Shown here piece by piece: positions 34,701 to 44,619 of a stretch of DNA of 64,000 nucleotides. Under the pieces are notes generated by a model. That model made no database searches. It saw only the letters and a list, made by a program, of their open reading frames with translations, and was not told the DNA's origin. Source of the stretch: Lineolata rhizophorae. Lineage: Eukaryota; Ascomycota; Dothideomycetes; Lineolatales; Lineolataceae. Where the stretch lies: the NCBI GenBank assembly GCA_010093515.1, contig MU001706.1, positions 7,034 to 71,033 of the forward strand, written 5' to 3'. Position 1 is the first letter of the stretch; every line of letters starts with the position of its first letter. A program made the position numbers and the translations under genes.

Positions 34701-34926
34701 CAGAGCATTTACTGGTGGATCCCACAATTAGCCCGGGCCGCGCGAGACTCAAATTTCAGTCCCACCCCTCCCCCAAAGAGCCTCGCACTCGATTTTCTCT
34801 GCGCCATCTCCACTCGACTTTCTTCCGCACGCTTTTTTGCGGCCTGCGGGCTGCCCGTGGCGACGGTCGGAGATTTACCTAATCGACAGACCGGCCCGCA
34901 AGCCACTCTTCGACTCGAAAAATACA
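31764..34926. other. Long gene-free interval (3.2 kb)
   Basis: No domain text was found on either strand. Open frames between 32550 and 34100 overlap on both strands in several frames and follow GC-rich composition, so they look like chance frames. Local features: a short CATA microsatellite near 32461-32477, the perfect palindrome GGTACCTAGGTACC at 32711-32724, a very GC-rich block about 33340-33960, and pyrimidine-rich sequence from about 34360 to the ATG at 34927 that may be a long 5' leader of the next gene. Confidence 0.5.
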
Positions 34927-35820
34927 ATGGCGCCGAACCTCCTGATCGCCACTCAAACTCTCTTTTCTCCGCATCGCTGGTTCACCAAGCGCTCGTACTC
35001 GGAAAAGCCATTGCGCCGCCAAGAACACTGGGAACCACCCCAGGCCCCTTCTGCCGGTATCTACGAATACATCCCCGGCCGTGGCTGGTACCTGATCATC
35101 CCGGACGACGGCCCGCGGCTCGAGCGCCCGCAGCAGATCGTCTACTCCAAGGTGCTCAAGCGCTACCTCTTCAAGAACGAGTTCGACGAGCGCAAGCGCC
35201 GCGGCTACCTGCACGAGTCGGCCATCGCCGACGTTACCTTCGCCACGACCGCCAGCAGCGGTGGCGGCGGCGGTGACCACTACGCGCCCTCGGCGCCGAA
35301 CTTGCACTCGCCCAAGGCGAAGGCCAAGGAGCTCGGCTTCTTCCGCCTCGACGACGGCGTCGCCTACGTCTGCTGCTGGGACCCGGAGGGCCTCTTCATC
35401 CCCGGGCCCTACCAGATGCTCGTCCCGGACCGCGTCACGGGCCGCTTCCGCCCCATGAAGAAGGCCGACGACCCGGCCTGGCTCGAGAGCCGCCGCTCCA
35501 GCCTCAGGAGCGGCTCGCGCTCCGCCAATGCGAGCCGTGTCGGCAGCGCGGCGAATTCGGCGCTCAACTCGGCCGCCAACTCGGCCGCCAACAGTCGCGC
35601 GTCCAGCCGCGCCGCGTCGCCGCGGTCGAGGCCAGGCACGCGGCTGGCGAGCCCGCGTAGGGGCGTGTCGGAGGCGCTGTCGAAGCCTACGGTGCCCCCG
35701 GCCGCGGCGCCGGCGTCGGCGACGTCGGGCTCGTCATCGTCGAGGCGCTCGAGCAGGAGGAGGAATTCGGAGCCTAACATGCCTCGGCGGAAGGTAACGG
35801 CGGAGTGGGGGGCGGAGTGA
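34927..35820 (+). CDS. Low-complexity protein of unknown function
   Basis: A single exon of 297 aa starting MAPNLLIATQTLFSPHRWFT. The N-terminal 190 residues look ordered: GIYEYIPGRGWYLIIPDDGP, VYSKVLKRYLFKNEFDERKR and GVAYVCCWDPEGLFIPGPYQ with many aromatic residues, and a poly-Gly insert between them. The C-terminal 110 residues are Ser/Ala/Arg-rich with an imperfect repeat around NSALNSAANSAANS and RASSRAASPRSRPG. I do not recognise a characterised family. An upstream ATG at 34837 in the same frame would add 30 residues, but ATG 34927 sits in a good context (ACAATGG). GC-rich codon usage matches the core genes around it. It could be a cytosolic or nuclear protein with a disordered basic tail. 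Confidence 0.65.
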   Translation: MAPNLLIATQTLFSPHRWFTKRSYSEKPLRRQEHWEPPQAPSAGIYEYIPGRGWYLIIPDDGPRLERPQQIVYSKVLKRYLFKNEFDERKRRGYLHESAIADVTFATTASSGGGGGDHYAPSAPNLHSPKAKAKELGFFRLDDGVAYVCCWDPEGLFIPGPYQMLVPDRVTGRFRPMKKADDPAWLESRRSSLRSGSRSANASRVGSAANSALNSAANSAANSRASSRAASPRSRPGTRLASPRRGVSEALSKPTVPPAAAPASATSGSSSSRRSSRRRNSEPNMPRRKVTAEWGAE

Positions 35821-37410
35821 AGGGTCGTCGAGCTTTTGTTGAGTGGCTGGGTTTCCTTAGAGCGCATTTGTTCCTTCATTTTGCCCTATTGCTTCCTTCT
35901 TTTACGCTAATTACTCTACAACTTCATTTCTTCACTGCCTCTGAACAAAAATCCATGCCCCCTTGTTGTATTACCCTTTTATTCTCTCCCATTTCCTTCT
36001 CAAACGCCTAAGCGGAAAAACCAGGAGAGTTGTATCACTTCATTGTTCTTTTCTGGGTCAGTCTAGCGTCGGCGCTGATACTATCGCGGTATCTTTGGGT
36101 TTTCATTACATTAGGTATGGGTTCTGGGCATTTGTTAAGTCTTGTTGGAACGTATTAGGGTAAAGGCATGGCGGAAACTCAAAAAGCATTTGCGATAGAT
36201 TAGATTATAGGATGTTCCTCACGGTATCGGAGCGTTGGATTTTCTTTCGGGATGAGGATGCAGGTCTCGTTCACAGTATGCGTGTGTTGTTTGCTTTGTT
36301 CACTTCTAGGGAGGGGTATCCTAGTGCTATTTTACCGCTCACTTAGTTGTAATTCGTTTGCCTTTGTAGGATTCATTGGAAGGATTATTTGCATATAGCG
36401 TTATCATGAACTGGTGTCTGAGACTTGACCCTTTGTTCTCTTATCTACTATATACTATGAGAACGTATAGACCAAGCTGTGCTACGCACGGTTAAATCGT
36501 GCTGGGCAAGAAGCACAAATCTCAATTAAAAGGCTGACAATGCATCCAAATTTGAAAGGTGAGCCGTCGCAACTGCTAGCTTTTGACGGGATGGCCGAAA
36601 GCAGTAAATTTAAGACGACTATGCAAATCAAGACTGAGCCCGTTCATTCCGTATTGGTTAGGCTCAGAAATACCGTATCTCAGATGTCTAGGCTTCAGCG
36701 GTGAATTTGCATGACATGAGAAGTTTCAAACAGTCCTGGGCATTTTGGCTACCTTAATCGCTCAAGTTTTGCTAGCTCTAGATGAGCTCGAGCACAATTT
36801 TTTTTCTCGCACCAAAAGCTCTCTCTCCCCACGAACGCATGTCAGACCCGCGCCCGTATACGAAAACCTTCGAGAGGGGAAAGGAGCGGAAAACTTTTTA
36901 ATTCGCGCAGGGCCAATTGTCTGACTCTTTTCGATGAGTGCTCGTTTCGCCGGGAGCTCTGCGGCCGATAACTGCAACTTTCCATCGAGTGGATGGTGAT
37001 ACGGACGAACGAATGGATAAGGGCTGACTCTTGTCCGAACATAGCTTATATGAAGGAAGATTTCAAGCTCCCTATAGCTGCATGCAGCATTTACACGCGC
37101 ATCGATGCTACAAAGTATGATTGTGCCGTCTATATTTATCTAAGCACTGCGCATCAGTTCCTTCTGCGAGCTGACTTCAGCTGCCCGCCATAACCACGGA
37201 GCTGGGCCCGGCTCGGCTACCCCTATCCCAACTACGAAGCGTCGTCCGTCTAAATACGGGAACCTGTGCATTGAGCTTGCTGATGCCCCGCACTGGGTAC
37301 TAATGGGACTTTCTGACATGGCTTTTCGAAGCCTCGCTGCGCCAAGAAATTGACCCTGCACAGTTGAAAATTGTGACCAATTTGGTCTATACCTTGCTTC
37401 CGTGACCAGT
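35821..37410. other. Gene-free interval
   Basis: About 1.6 kb between convergent genes. It is AT-richer than the flanks and has no domain text in any frame. Likely 3' untranslated regions plus spacer. Confidence 0.5.
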
Positions 37411-38071
37411 TTACAATATTTCGTCCTCGCCTTGATCGTATGGGTTCCTCTCCATGGCACCGGTCTGCTCCATGTTTGCCGCCGCAGGAACATCATACTT
37501 CACACGCAGCACCGCGACAGCAGTGTGACTTTCCTTGACACTCAAATCTGCCGACGGATTTGCATCCGCAGCCTCCATCACCTCGTCATCTATCGCCGCC
37601 GTCCCACCATCTCGCCTCTCTTCCAATAGTGCAAACGCGTTAACGTGCTTGCTTCCTTGGTCCGTGCCACTCAACACCTTGTTCAGTTCTTCCCACTCTG
37701 CCCTCCTCGCCTTGGCCCTCTTTCCCCTGCCTACGCTATCCTCGACCTTCTTCTCCAACTTGTCGGCGAAGACGTCGGCGCGCTCGACGCCTCTCTGCCG
37801 GCGCTCGCGCTGCTGGCGACGCTTGGGCTTCTGCTTCGACACTCGACCGGTCCGGACGGGCGTCGGAGCGACGTAGGTTGTCTTGGACTTAGGCGGGGCA
37901 ATGGCCTTGAGTGATTTGTCCGTGTCAATTGAGGGCGAGGCGGCGCGGCGGGCGGCGCGGGAGTGCTTGGTGGGTGCTGCCCAGGCGCGCGCGGGTGAGC
38001 ACGTCTGGAAAGAGCGAGTCGGGCTCGGGTAGAAACTCACGTTTGCTCTTCATTTTTGCGGTTTTGGCCAT
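37411..38071 (-). CDS. ALB1: Alb1 ribosome biogenesis factor
   Basis: Two minus-strand exons, 38071-38041 and 37976-37411, give 198 aa. The tiny first exon encodes MAKTAKMKSK, then a 64-nt intron (GTGAGT donor, GGGCAG acceptor) joins to PTKHSRAARRAASPSIDTDK, the conserved Alb1 core. A basic stretch SKQKPKRRQQRERRQRGVER and a helical part (DVFADKLEKKVEDSVGRGKR, RRAEWEELNKVL) follow, then an acidic C-terminus ending DQGEDEIL. In yeast Alb1 works with Arx1 on late pre-60S particles during export. The frame from 38040 with MSFYPSPTRSF is intron read-through, not the real start. It is divergent from the ubiquitin hydrolase at 38571. Confidence 0.88.
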
Positions 38072-38570
38072 GGAGAGACCACTCGGTAGGTGTATGGCTT
38101 CTGGCGGGTGACACGGGCCTGGCGGACGGTGGTAGCGGTGCGCTGCAAAAGTACGCAAAGTGCGCCAGCAGGTGCCAAGATTTCGTCGCAAGCGATGCCG
38201 CGTGCCGGCGGCGGCGGCTTGTCACAAGCCCGGAGGCGCTGGCGCACCGTGCATGCCTATACACACGGAAGGAGCGCCTCAGACCGGGGCGGCATTCCCG
38301 GCCGTGCCTGCCCTTTTGACCGCGTTTCTTCACAACGTCGATGGCGACTTCCCGCTTGAGCGCCGTCCTCACGGAAGCCCACCTCGCCTGCGCCCATCCG
38401 GCCGCCTTCAAACGCCCCTCTCCATGTCGCATCACGCCTCTTTTCCCACTTTCCTTCCTCCTCGCTCTCCCGTCCTTACCCTTCGGCTGGCGTCCAGCCA
38501 CAGAGACAACTAGCGGCCTGCCGCGGCCACTACCCTCATCCCGCCTTGCGCTTCATCTCTTACAGAAAAC
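38072..38570. promoter_or_regulatory. Shared ALB1/ubiquitin hydrolase divergent promoter
   Basis: The 499 bp between the two ATGs. GC-rich with C/T-rich stretches near 38400-38480. Overlapping open frames on both strands have no domain content. Confidence 0.45.
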
Positions 38571-41423
38571 ATGAACACTCCAACCGCATACTTCACTGCT
38601 CGCGTCGCAGACGTTCCACCACATCCTCCATCGTCGCTCGCGCCTTCGTACCATGCGCGCGATCAGCGCGCTGCTCCTCCTTTCGGCAACAGCTTCAGCG
38701 CCTTTCTCGGCACCGTCCTCGCCTTCTTCGCCCTCTCTCTCGGCGCGGCCCTCAACGGCGGCGGCGTCCACTTCCAGCGCGTGATCCTCTCGCGTCTGTT
38801 CGTCTCGATCCTGCGCGTCGCCTGGCACGTCTTCGTCTTTCTAGTGCCCAAGCGCGTCGCGTTCGGCGCGGCGACCTTCATGTCGCAGGCTCGGGGCATG
38901 ACTGAGGTCACAGGCTTCGGCGCGCAACCGCCGCGCACGCTGCACGAAAAGAAGAGCCTAGCTCTCGCGGAGGCGTTTGGGTTTAAAGGCGACAACATTC
39001 TTGCTGCTCGCATCATCACATCTTCCCCCACCGTCTCCGCGTCGCTGGCTTCTAGTCGGGGCTCGGCTAGATCTCCTACCATTTCCGCGTCTTCGGTTCC
39101 TAGTCGGACTCCTCCAGGATCTCCCACCACCTCCACGTCGTCGGCTTCTTCACCTACCAAACAGAGTAGCAGTTCCACCCGCTCGGTTTCGAGCCTCTTC
39201 GACGACGTCCTTCCCGCTCGTCCCGCCTTCCAGCCCGCTGGAGCGCTCGCCTCCCTCGGCGCGGCTCTCGGCTTGAGTTCCGGCAACCTCCTCGCCAAGC
39301 GTGGCAGCAGCACGACTTCGGATGGCGACAGTGTCGAAGGAAATATCTCCGGGTTGGGCGGTAGTCCCGCGCCGCCCGGCCTTGGCAATTGGGACAACTC
39401 GTGCTACCAGAACAGCATGTTGCAGGGACTGGCGAGCCTGCGCACTTTGCCTGGATATCTCGAGCGCGTGGTAGACCTGTTTCCTAATGCGCTAGGAACG
39501 ACGGCTATCGGAGCAATGCGTGAGTTGCTGAGCATGCTGAATGATATCACTAATGCTGGACGTACGCTTTGGACACCGGAGAAGTTGAAGAGTATGAGCA
39601 GTTGGCAGCAGCAGGATGCGCAAGAGTACTTTTCCAAGATCATTGAGGAGTTGGACAAAGAAATTTTGAAGGCGGCGAATGAAGACGGAAAAAAAAAGAT
39701 GAGGGGTTTGGGGAACGTGCTAGACGACTATGCCGAGAAGAACGGAGGATTGAAGAAGAATGGTTTCCTTGGTCGCCTGCCTGAGCTACTTTCCAGGGAT
39801 CTGCGCAATCCTCTTGAAGGATTGCTCGCGCAACGCGTCGGCTGCACTGCCTGTGGCTACTCCGAAGGCTTGTCACTAATTCCCTTTAACTGCCTGACAG
39901 TGCCGCTAGGCCGCCGTGAGTTATCCTATGACGTGCGCGAATGTCTGGATGAGTACACAAAGCTCGAGTTTATCGACGGTGTCGAGTGCCCGAAGTGCAC
40001 GCTTCTCCGCACCGAGGGACAGCTGCTTCGCATGCTTGCAAAGGTCGGCGGTGCGAGTGGGTTGTCGTCAAATAGTGCCGACTTCCAGCTTTCTGATTCG
40101 CTTCGTACGACGATCACTGCGCGTCTTGTAGCTATCCAAAATGCTCTGGAGGAGGAAGACTTTTCAGATGCGACCCTCGTCAAGAAGTGTAACATCCCTA
40201 AGAAGAACCGGGTGACAAGCACGAAGTCACGCCAGGCGGTCGTGGCCCGCGCGCCGGATGCGCTCGTTCTCCACATCAACCGAAGCGTCTTCGATGAATT
40301 CACGGGTGCACAGCTAAAGAATACCAACGGCGTATACTTCCAGACGAGTCTGGATCTAGGACCTTGGGTTTTGGGTTGCAAAAAACCCGCGGAAATGGCC
40401 AATTGTGGTGGTCAGAATAAAGTGGAGGGAGAGTTTGAGGCTTGGATCATGGACCCGAGCGAGTCCATGGTGCCCATAGACGACGACGCCGTGGACAAGA
40501 AGTTCTGGCCGTATCGTCTCCGGGCCGTCGTCTCACATTTCGGCCGGCATGAGAACGGTCATTACATCTGCTACCGCCAGTTCGGTAGCGAAGGCAACTG
40601 GTGGCAGCTGAGCGACGACGACGTCTACAAGGTGTCCGAGCAGACGGTTCTGAACCAGAGGGGTGTGTTCATGTTGTTTTACGAGCGTGTGGAGATGCCA
40701 TCGTCAACGAAATCCACACTGGACGACATGGACAAGACACCTATCCCGGCTCGCTCTCCGACCCAGGTCAACGCGCCTTATTTCACGAATGGGCATCTTC
40801 CGGAGCAAGGCATGCTCCCTCCGCCGGTTATGCCCACAATCGAACTCGCCATGGCTGAGCCACCTCTCCCCAACGAATTCTCCTATCATCCGGACGACTT
40901 CCCGCCAGAAGATGACTTTTCCCTAAAGTTCCGGGGACCTATTGAGGACCTTTCGTCGTTGCCACCACTTCCACCTTCCCGTTCACCGTCACCTACTTCC
41001 AGCTGTGAGTATAAATCTTCCGAGGATCGGACCTGTTCCTCTACCCCTCCCACGTCTATTCCTACTTCCCGCGAAACGACGCGCTCGAATTCGCCTCTCC
41101 CCGTCTTCCACTCCGTTTCCGAACACAAGATGGACGTGCCTTCCGAACTGTCCCCGCATTCCTCGAGTACCCTGCTCTCCGTTCGCACTCCTGAACAATC
41201 CTCCGTACCTCGTTCTTCGAATGATCTAGATGGCTCTCACTTCCGTCATGGACAGGCACAGGAACCGAGTCATATTGAGCAGCCCCAACCCCAGGCCCAA
41301 CCGTCCCCAACGAGCCCGCCAATGATGCGAACGGCGGGGCCAGGCCCTGCTGATGCAGTGGGAAAGCGAAGGAAGAATGATAAGAGTGAAACTGGAAGGA
41401 TACGAATGGTTGCTGCGACGTAA
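38571..41423 (+). CDS. Membrane-anchored ubiquitin carboxyl-terminal hydrolase (USP/C19)
   Basis: A single exon of 950 aa. A hydrophobic segment near residues 38-65 (NSFSAFLGTVLAFFALSLGA) and a second one near 75-100 (ILSRLFVSILRVAWHVFVFL) suggest membrane anchoring. A Ser/Thr-rich linker follows. The USP domain starts at PPGLGNWDNSCYQNSMLQGL with catalytic Cys278. The QQQDAQEYFSKIIEEL block, zinc-finger-like CTACGYSEG and CPKCTLL motifs, and the His box GRHENGHYICYRQ with His664 are all present, followed by WWQLSDDDVYKV. The C-terminal 270 residues are Pro/Ser-rich and disordered. The N-terminal anchor and Cys-box spacing resemble Ubp1/Ubp16/USP30-type enzymes of the ER or mitochondrial outer membrane. 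The exact orthologue is not settled. It removes ubiquitin from substrates. Confidence 0.9.
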   Translation: MNTPTAYFTARVADVPPHPPSSLAPSYHARDQRAAPPFGNSFSAFLGTVLAFFALSLGAALNGGGVHFQRVILSRLFVSILRVAWHVFVFLVPKRVAFGAATFMSQARGMTEVTGFGAQPPRTLHEKKSLALAEAFGFKGDNILAARIITSSPTVSASLASSRGSARSPTISASSVPSRTPPGSPTTSTSSASSPTKQSSSSTRSVSSLFDDVLPARPAFQPAGALASLGAALGLSSGNLLAKRGSSTTSDGDSVEGNISGLGGSPAPPGLGNWDNSCYQNSMLQGLASLRTLPGYLERVVDLFPNALGTTAIGAMRELLSMLNDITNAGRTLWTPEKLKSMSSWQQQDAQEYFSKIIEELDKEILKAANEDGKKKMRGLGNVLDDYAEKNGGLKKNGFLGRLPELLSRDLRNPLEGLLAQRVGCTACGYSEGLSLIPFNCLTVPLGRRELSYDVRECLDEYTKLEFIDGVECPKCTLLRTEGQLLRMLAKVGGASGLSSNSADFQLSDSLRTTITARLVAIQNALEEEDFSDATLVKKCNIPKKNRVTSTKSRQAVVARAPDALVLHINRSVFDEFTGAQLKNTNGVYFQTSLDLGPWVLGCKKPAEMANCGGQNKVEGEFEAWIMDPSESMVPIDDDAVDKKFWPYRLRAVVSHFGRHENGHYICYRQFGSEGNWWQLSDDDVYKVSEQTVLNQRGVFMLFYERVEMPSSTKSTLDDMDKTPIPARSPTQVNAPYFTNGHLPEQGMLPPPVMPTIELAMAEPPLPNEFSYHPDDFPPEDDFSLKFRGPIEDLSSLPPLPPSRSPSPTSSCEYKSSEDRTCSSTPPTSIPTSRETTRSNSPLPVFHSVSEHKMDVPSELSPHSSSTLLSVRTPEQSSVPRSSNDLDGSHFRHGQAQEPSHIEQPQPQAQPSPTSPPMMRTAGPGPADAVGKRRKNDKSETGRIRMVAAT

Positions 41424-42080
41424 GATTACGTATCTGATTGGTTGCTTGATTGTCAATGTGCACCATCTCCTACTTGTGTTCTTCCTTTTTTGTACTCCCT
41501 GCGTGACTTGACGTCTCGATTACCTGTCTGCCTTAGCGGCCTAATGGGCCTGGTGGTTTTTTTTTTTTTCTCCTCTTTGATCCATATTTATCGGTGCGTT
41601 CTATGGCGGTTATGCCGCGGAGGCGAACCACGTCTCTCGGATGACTAGGTGGGCTGAGGAGTCTTTTTATGGTTAGACTTGAGCCGCTTTGGCCTTCGGT
41701 CACAGCGTTTAGCACGGGAGCTGTGCTGTCAATGTTGTCTTGTTTCCATTGTGGTGCCATTTTCGGCGTTTTTGGTGCCATGGTCGGGTGGGGATTGCAT
41801 TGGTCTCGGCGTAATTGAGGAAATGAGCCCGGCCCACTGTCCAAATGATCGATACACGCGACCAGGCTTTGGACAGGTCGGCTAGAGTTTTCGGTTTTGT
41901 TGTCATCCACGGAGTTGCAGAATTAACTCACTGGCCTTTGATACCGAAGTACAGATGATCCGATACATGATGCTTGCTTTTGAACGCAATATTCCCCCTA
42001 CAAATAGCGAATAAGTAATCGAATAAATTATGACAGTATCTAGAATAACTCCATGTCTTAACACGGCAAACGACGTGGAT

Positions 42081-42115
42081 ATATCACGTGGCATATTGAG
42101 GCAGTCACGTGATAT
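42081..42115. promoter_or_regulatory. Paired CACGTG inverted repeat
   Basis: ATATCACGTG (42081-42090) and CACGTGATAT (42106-42115) form a perfect 10-bp inverted repeat with a 15-bp spacer. Each half holds a CACGTG E-box, the target of bHLH factors such as Cbf1-type proteins. It lies about 350-380 bp before the dioxygenase ATG. Confidence 0.5.
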
Positions 42116-42280
42116 TTCTCCATCCCGTAGAAAAACCTCGCGGGCCTCCACAAATTGCACGTATGTGAGGTGATGATCTAGATACCGGTGGAGTGGCGGT
42201 AGGAGCCGGGCGCCGATATTTGGAACGGATTTATTGTGACGTGAAGGACATCTACGGCCGAGAAGACGATTTACGCTCGT

Positions 42281-42300
42281 CCATCGGCGAGCTCCGATGG
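42281..42300. promoter_or_regulatory. UaY-type purine-catabolism activator site
   Basis: The sequence is CCATCGG-CGAGCT-CCGATGG, a perfect 7-bp inverted repeat around 6 bp. It contains TCGG-N6-CCGA, the published consensus of the uric-acid-responsive Zn2Cys6 activator UaY. It lies about 160 bp before the ATG of the XanA-like gene. Confidence 0.7.
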
Positions 42301-42459
42301 GCGGGCCGGTGCGGCAGACCCCGACCAGCTGTGGATATAAAGGCCTTTCATTCCACTATTTCGCACCATCAACAAGACTATCCAACAAGGAATTGAACCC
42401 AAGTTCAGTCGCACTCATATTCAAGAAGTTTACAAGCAGAAGCTTCACTCACCTCCGAA

Positions 42460-43732
42460 ATGACTATGTCGCCACAAATCACCGTGGAGCCTCTCCAGCT
42501 CCCTGAAACCTCTAGCGTCAACTTCGGCGCTCAAATTTCCAATGTCAACGTTGAGAATCTGACTGGTATGGCTTGACCTTAATCGAGAATTCTAGGACTA
42601 GATAAATGCATAAAGGGAGCACCCCGGGGATCGGTAACCTCCCATGTGAGTATGTGAAATCTAAATTATGTTCAAGAGCGATGGACCTAACAGGAACACT
42701 ACAGATTCCGACTTTGATACCATCCGCAATGCCCTTTACCAGCACGCCGTTGTCATCATCAAGGGCCAGACCGGCTTGAGCCCTAGGGCACAGTACGAAC
42801 TGACGCAGCGCTTCGACCCTGCCGCGGGCGCCAACTACGGCCACGGCAAGACGCTCGATGCCAAGCGCAGCGTCCTGCACCCGGATCTGAAGACAATCCC
42901 GCGCCAGCCGCAGGTCCAGGTGATCGGCAACGGCTTTATCGAGTCGTACGAGGGGCTCGAAAATGTGAAACTGGTGCATCCCCACCACCGCACCTTCCAC
43001 AAGACCCGCATCTCGGACGAGGACGACCTCGACTTCACGCGCTTCTACCGCTGGCACATCGACGCCGCGCTGTACGGCCTCGCGCCACCGCGCGTCACGA
43101 GCTTACTGGCCGTCCACGTCCCGGAGGGCCGCACCCAGACGGTGCGCTACGATGACGGCACCGGCGACGAGCTCGACGTCCCGCTCGGCACCACAGCTTT
43201 TGTCTCCGGCTACACCATGTACGAACGGCTCTCGTCGGAAGAGCAGGACTTCGTCCGCACCAGCAAGGTCGAGTACGCGCCCCACCCGTACATTTGGATG
43301 AGTGGGGCACGCTCGCGCTCGGACGGTCTGGGCATGGCGTCCGAAGGCAAGGAGCTACCCGAATCCGAGCTGCCGCCTATCGAGCAGGACAAGGTTCAGG
43401 TCCTGCCTATGTGCTGGAGAAACCCTGTGACTGGCAAGCTAGCGGTCCAGATCCACCCGTCGGCGGTACGCCGCATCCACCTCAAGGATGGCTCCGTTAT
43501 CGACGATCTGGCCGAGGTACGCCGCATAGTGCACGATATCCAGCGGCCAGCTATTGCGCCACGCTTCGTGTATCCGCATGACTGGGTCGAGGGAGATCTC
43601 GTCCTATTCAATAACCAAGGAGTGCTGCACTCTGTCGTCGGTGCCTTCAGGGAAGATGAGGTCCGGCTGTTCCGTCAGTGCAACATTGCAGCCAGCGAGA
43701 TGCCGTTGGAGCCGGAGGCGGGAGAGGCTTGA
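42460..43732 (+). CDS. xanA: Fe(II)/alpha-ketoglutarate xanthine dioxygenase (XanA type)
   Basis: Two exons, 42460-42565 and 42705-43732, give 377 aa; the 139-nt intron has a CCTAAC branch point. It belongs to the TauD/TfdA dioxygenases. The metal triad is visible: His153 and Asp155 in YRWHIDAALYG and His344 in NNQGVLHSVVGAF; the 2-oxoglutarate-binding Arg lies in EVRLFRQCNIA. The text NYGHGKTLDAKRSVLHPDLK, DFTRFYRWHID and TAFVSGYTMYERL fits fungal XanA. The triad spacing equals that I recall for Aspergillus nidulans XanA (149/151/340), shifted by four. XanA hydroxylates xanthine to uric acid using 2-oxoglutarate and O2, an alternative to xanthine dehydrogenase in fungal purine use. The UaY-type site upstream supports this over a taurine or sulfonate dioxygenase. 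No targeting signal is seen. Confidence 0.8.
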
Positions 43733-44619
43733 GTTAGGGGACATCAAATGCGTCATTTGGTACTCGTAAGCTTAGAGTATTGTCTTTCTAGAATATTGAT
43801 ATCATTCTATGGACGTACAAGTATAAGAAAAAAAAAAGCTACAAATTTTCTTTCGGGGTTTTGAGTCGTGCGAAGAATAACAAATCCGTTAACTTGTAAA
43901 GATATTAGGAGCATAGCATGTACTACCTATGATCGGCCTCCTCCCTCACATTGAACTAAGCTCCCTTCTAAGTAGGTATTTTACTTTCCGCAGGCTTGCC
44001 GGATGCATCCGCCGTCTGATAGCATACTTATCCAATTTTGCAAGATAGAAATGCATAATATCCTTGTCGAAACTTGAATGTGCGGACTTTAGAGACAACG
44101 ATTGAGGCCATGTCTCACTTTCGGGCTATCAAGACTTCAAGGGAAAAACAAGCAGTGTTCAAGTGCGCGTTTTGTCGCTGCGACTCCGCATTGGCTTCAA
44201 CTCTCTCCGAAAGTCATTAAAGCTCCGGCTCTAAGCCGTTCCGACAGAGGGATGGGGTGAAGGCATGGACGATGTGAATACGAAATAAGAACCCGAACCC
44301 GAACCAATCAGCATGCAGTCCGAAATAGATTACTACGTAAAGCCGAGACGCATGTAGGGTGAAACTAGGTTTCGGAACGCGGTGAGGAGCACTGCAAGGG
44401 CCCGCAAAACGACGAGATCCCTATCTAATTTTCCGATTCGTCAACGTTCACGATGCAGATAGCCGATCACTTGCGCATCCTTGCTGCATCGCGGAGGGAG
44501 TTGAATGGTATAAATCTCGCGAGTATCTGCCTTTAGCGGGATGGCCAAGTCCATTACTTGTGTGCTTCCGTTGGCAACCATCTTTTTCCAGCATCTTCAT
44601 CATCCATATAGTCAAAAAA
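43733..44619. other. Gene-free interval with P450 promoter
   Basis: 3' region of the dioxygenase, then the P450 promoter. A short GAACCC-type repeat (three units) lies near 44287-44305. A TATAAA is at 44509-44514, about 105 bp before the P450 ATG. No coding region is seen. Confidence 0.5.

Larger units (their letters stand above)
41424..42459. promoter_or_regulatory. Spacer and xanA-type gene promoter
   Basis: The left half holds the 3' region of the ubiquitin hydrolase with a T tract near 41559-41571. The right half holds the promoter of the dioxygenase: a paired E-box inverted repeat at 42081-42115, a UaY-type site at 42281-42300 and a TATAAA at 42336-42341, about 120 bp before the ATG. 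Confidence 0.6.

Noticed and set aside
38041-38501. Minus-strand frame upstream of ALB1 that could be a longer N-terminus.
   Set aside because: MAKTAKMKSK is the conserved Alb1 start; the upstream text is promoter sequence of the divergent gene pair.
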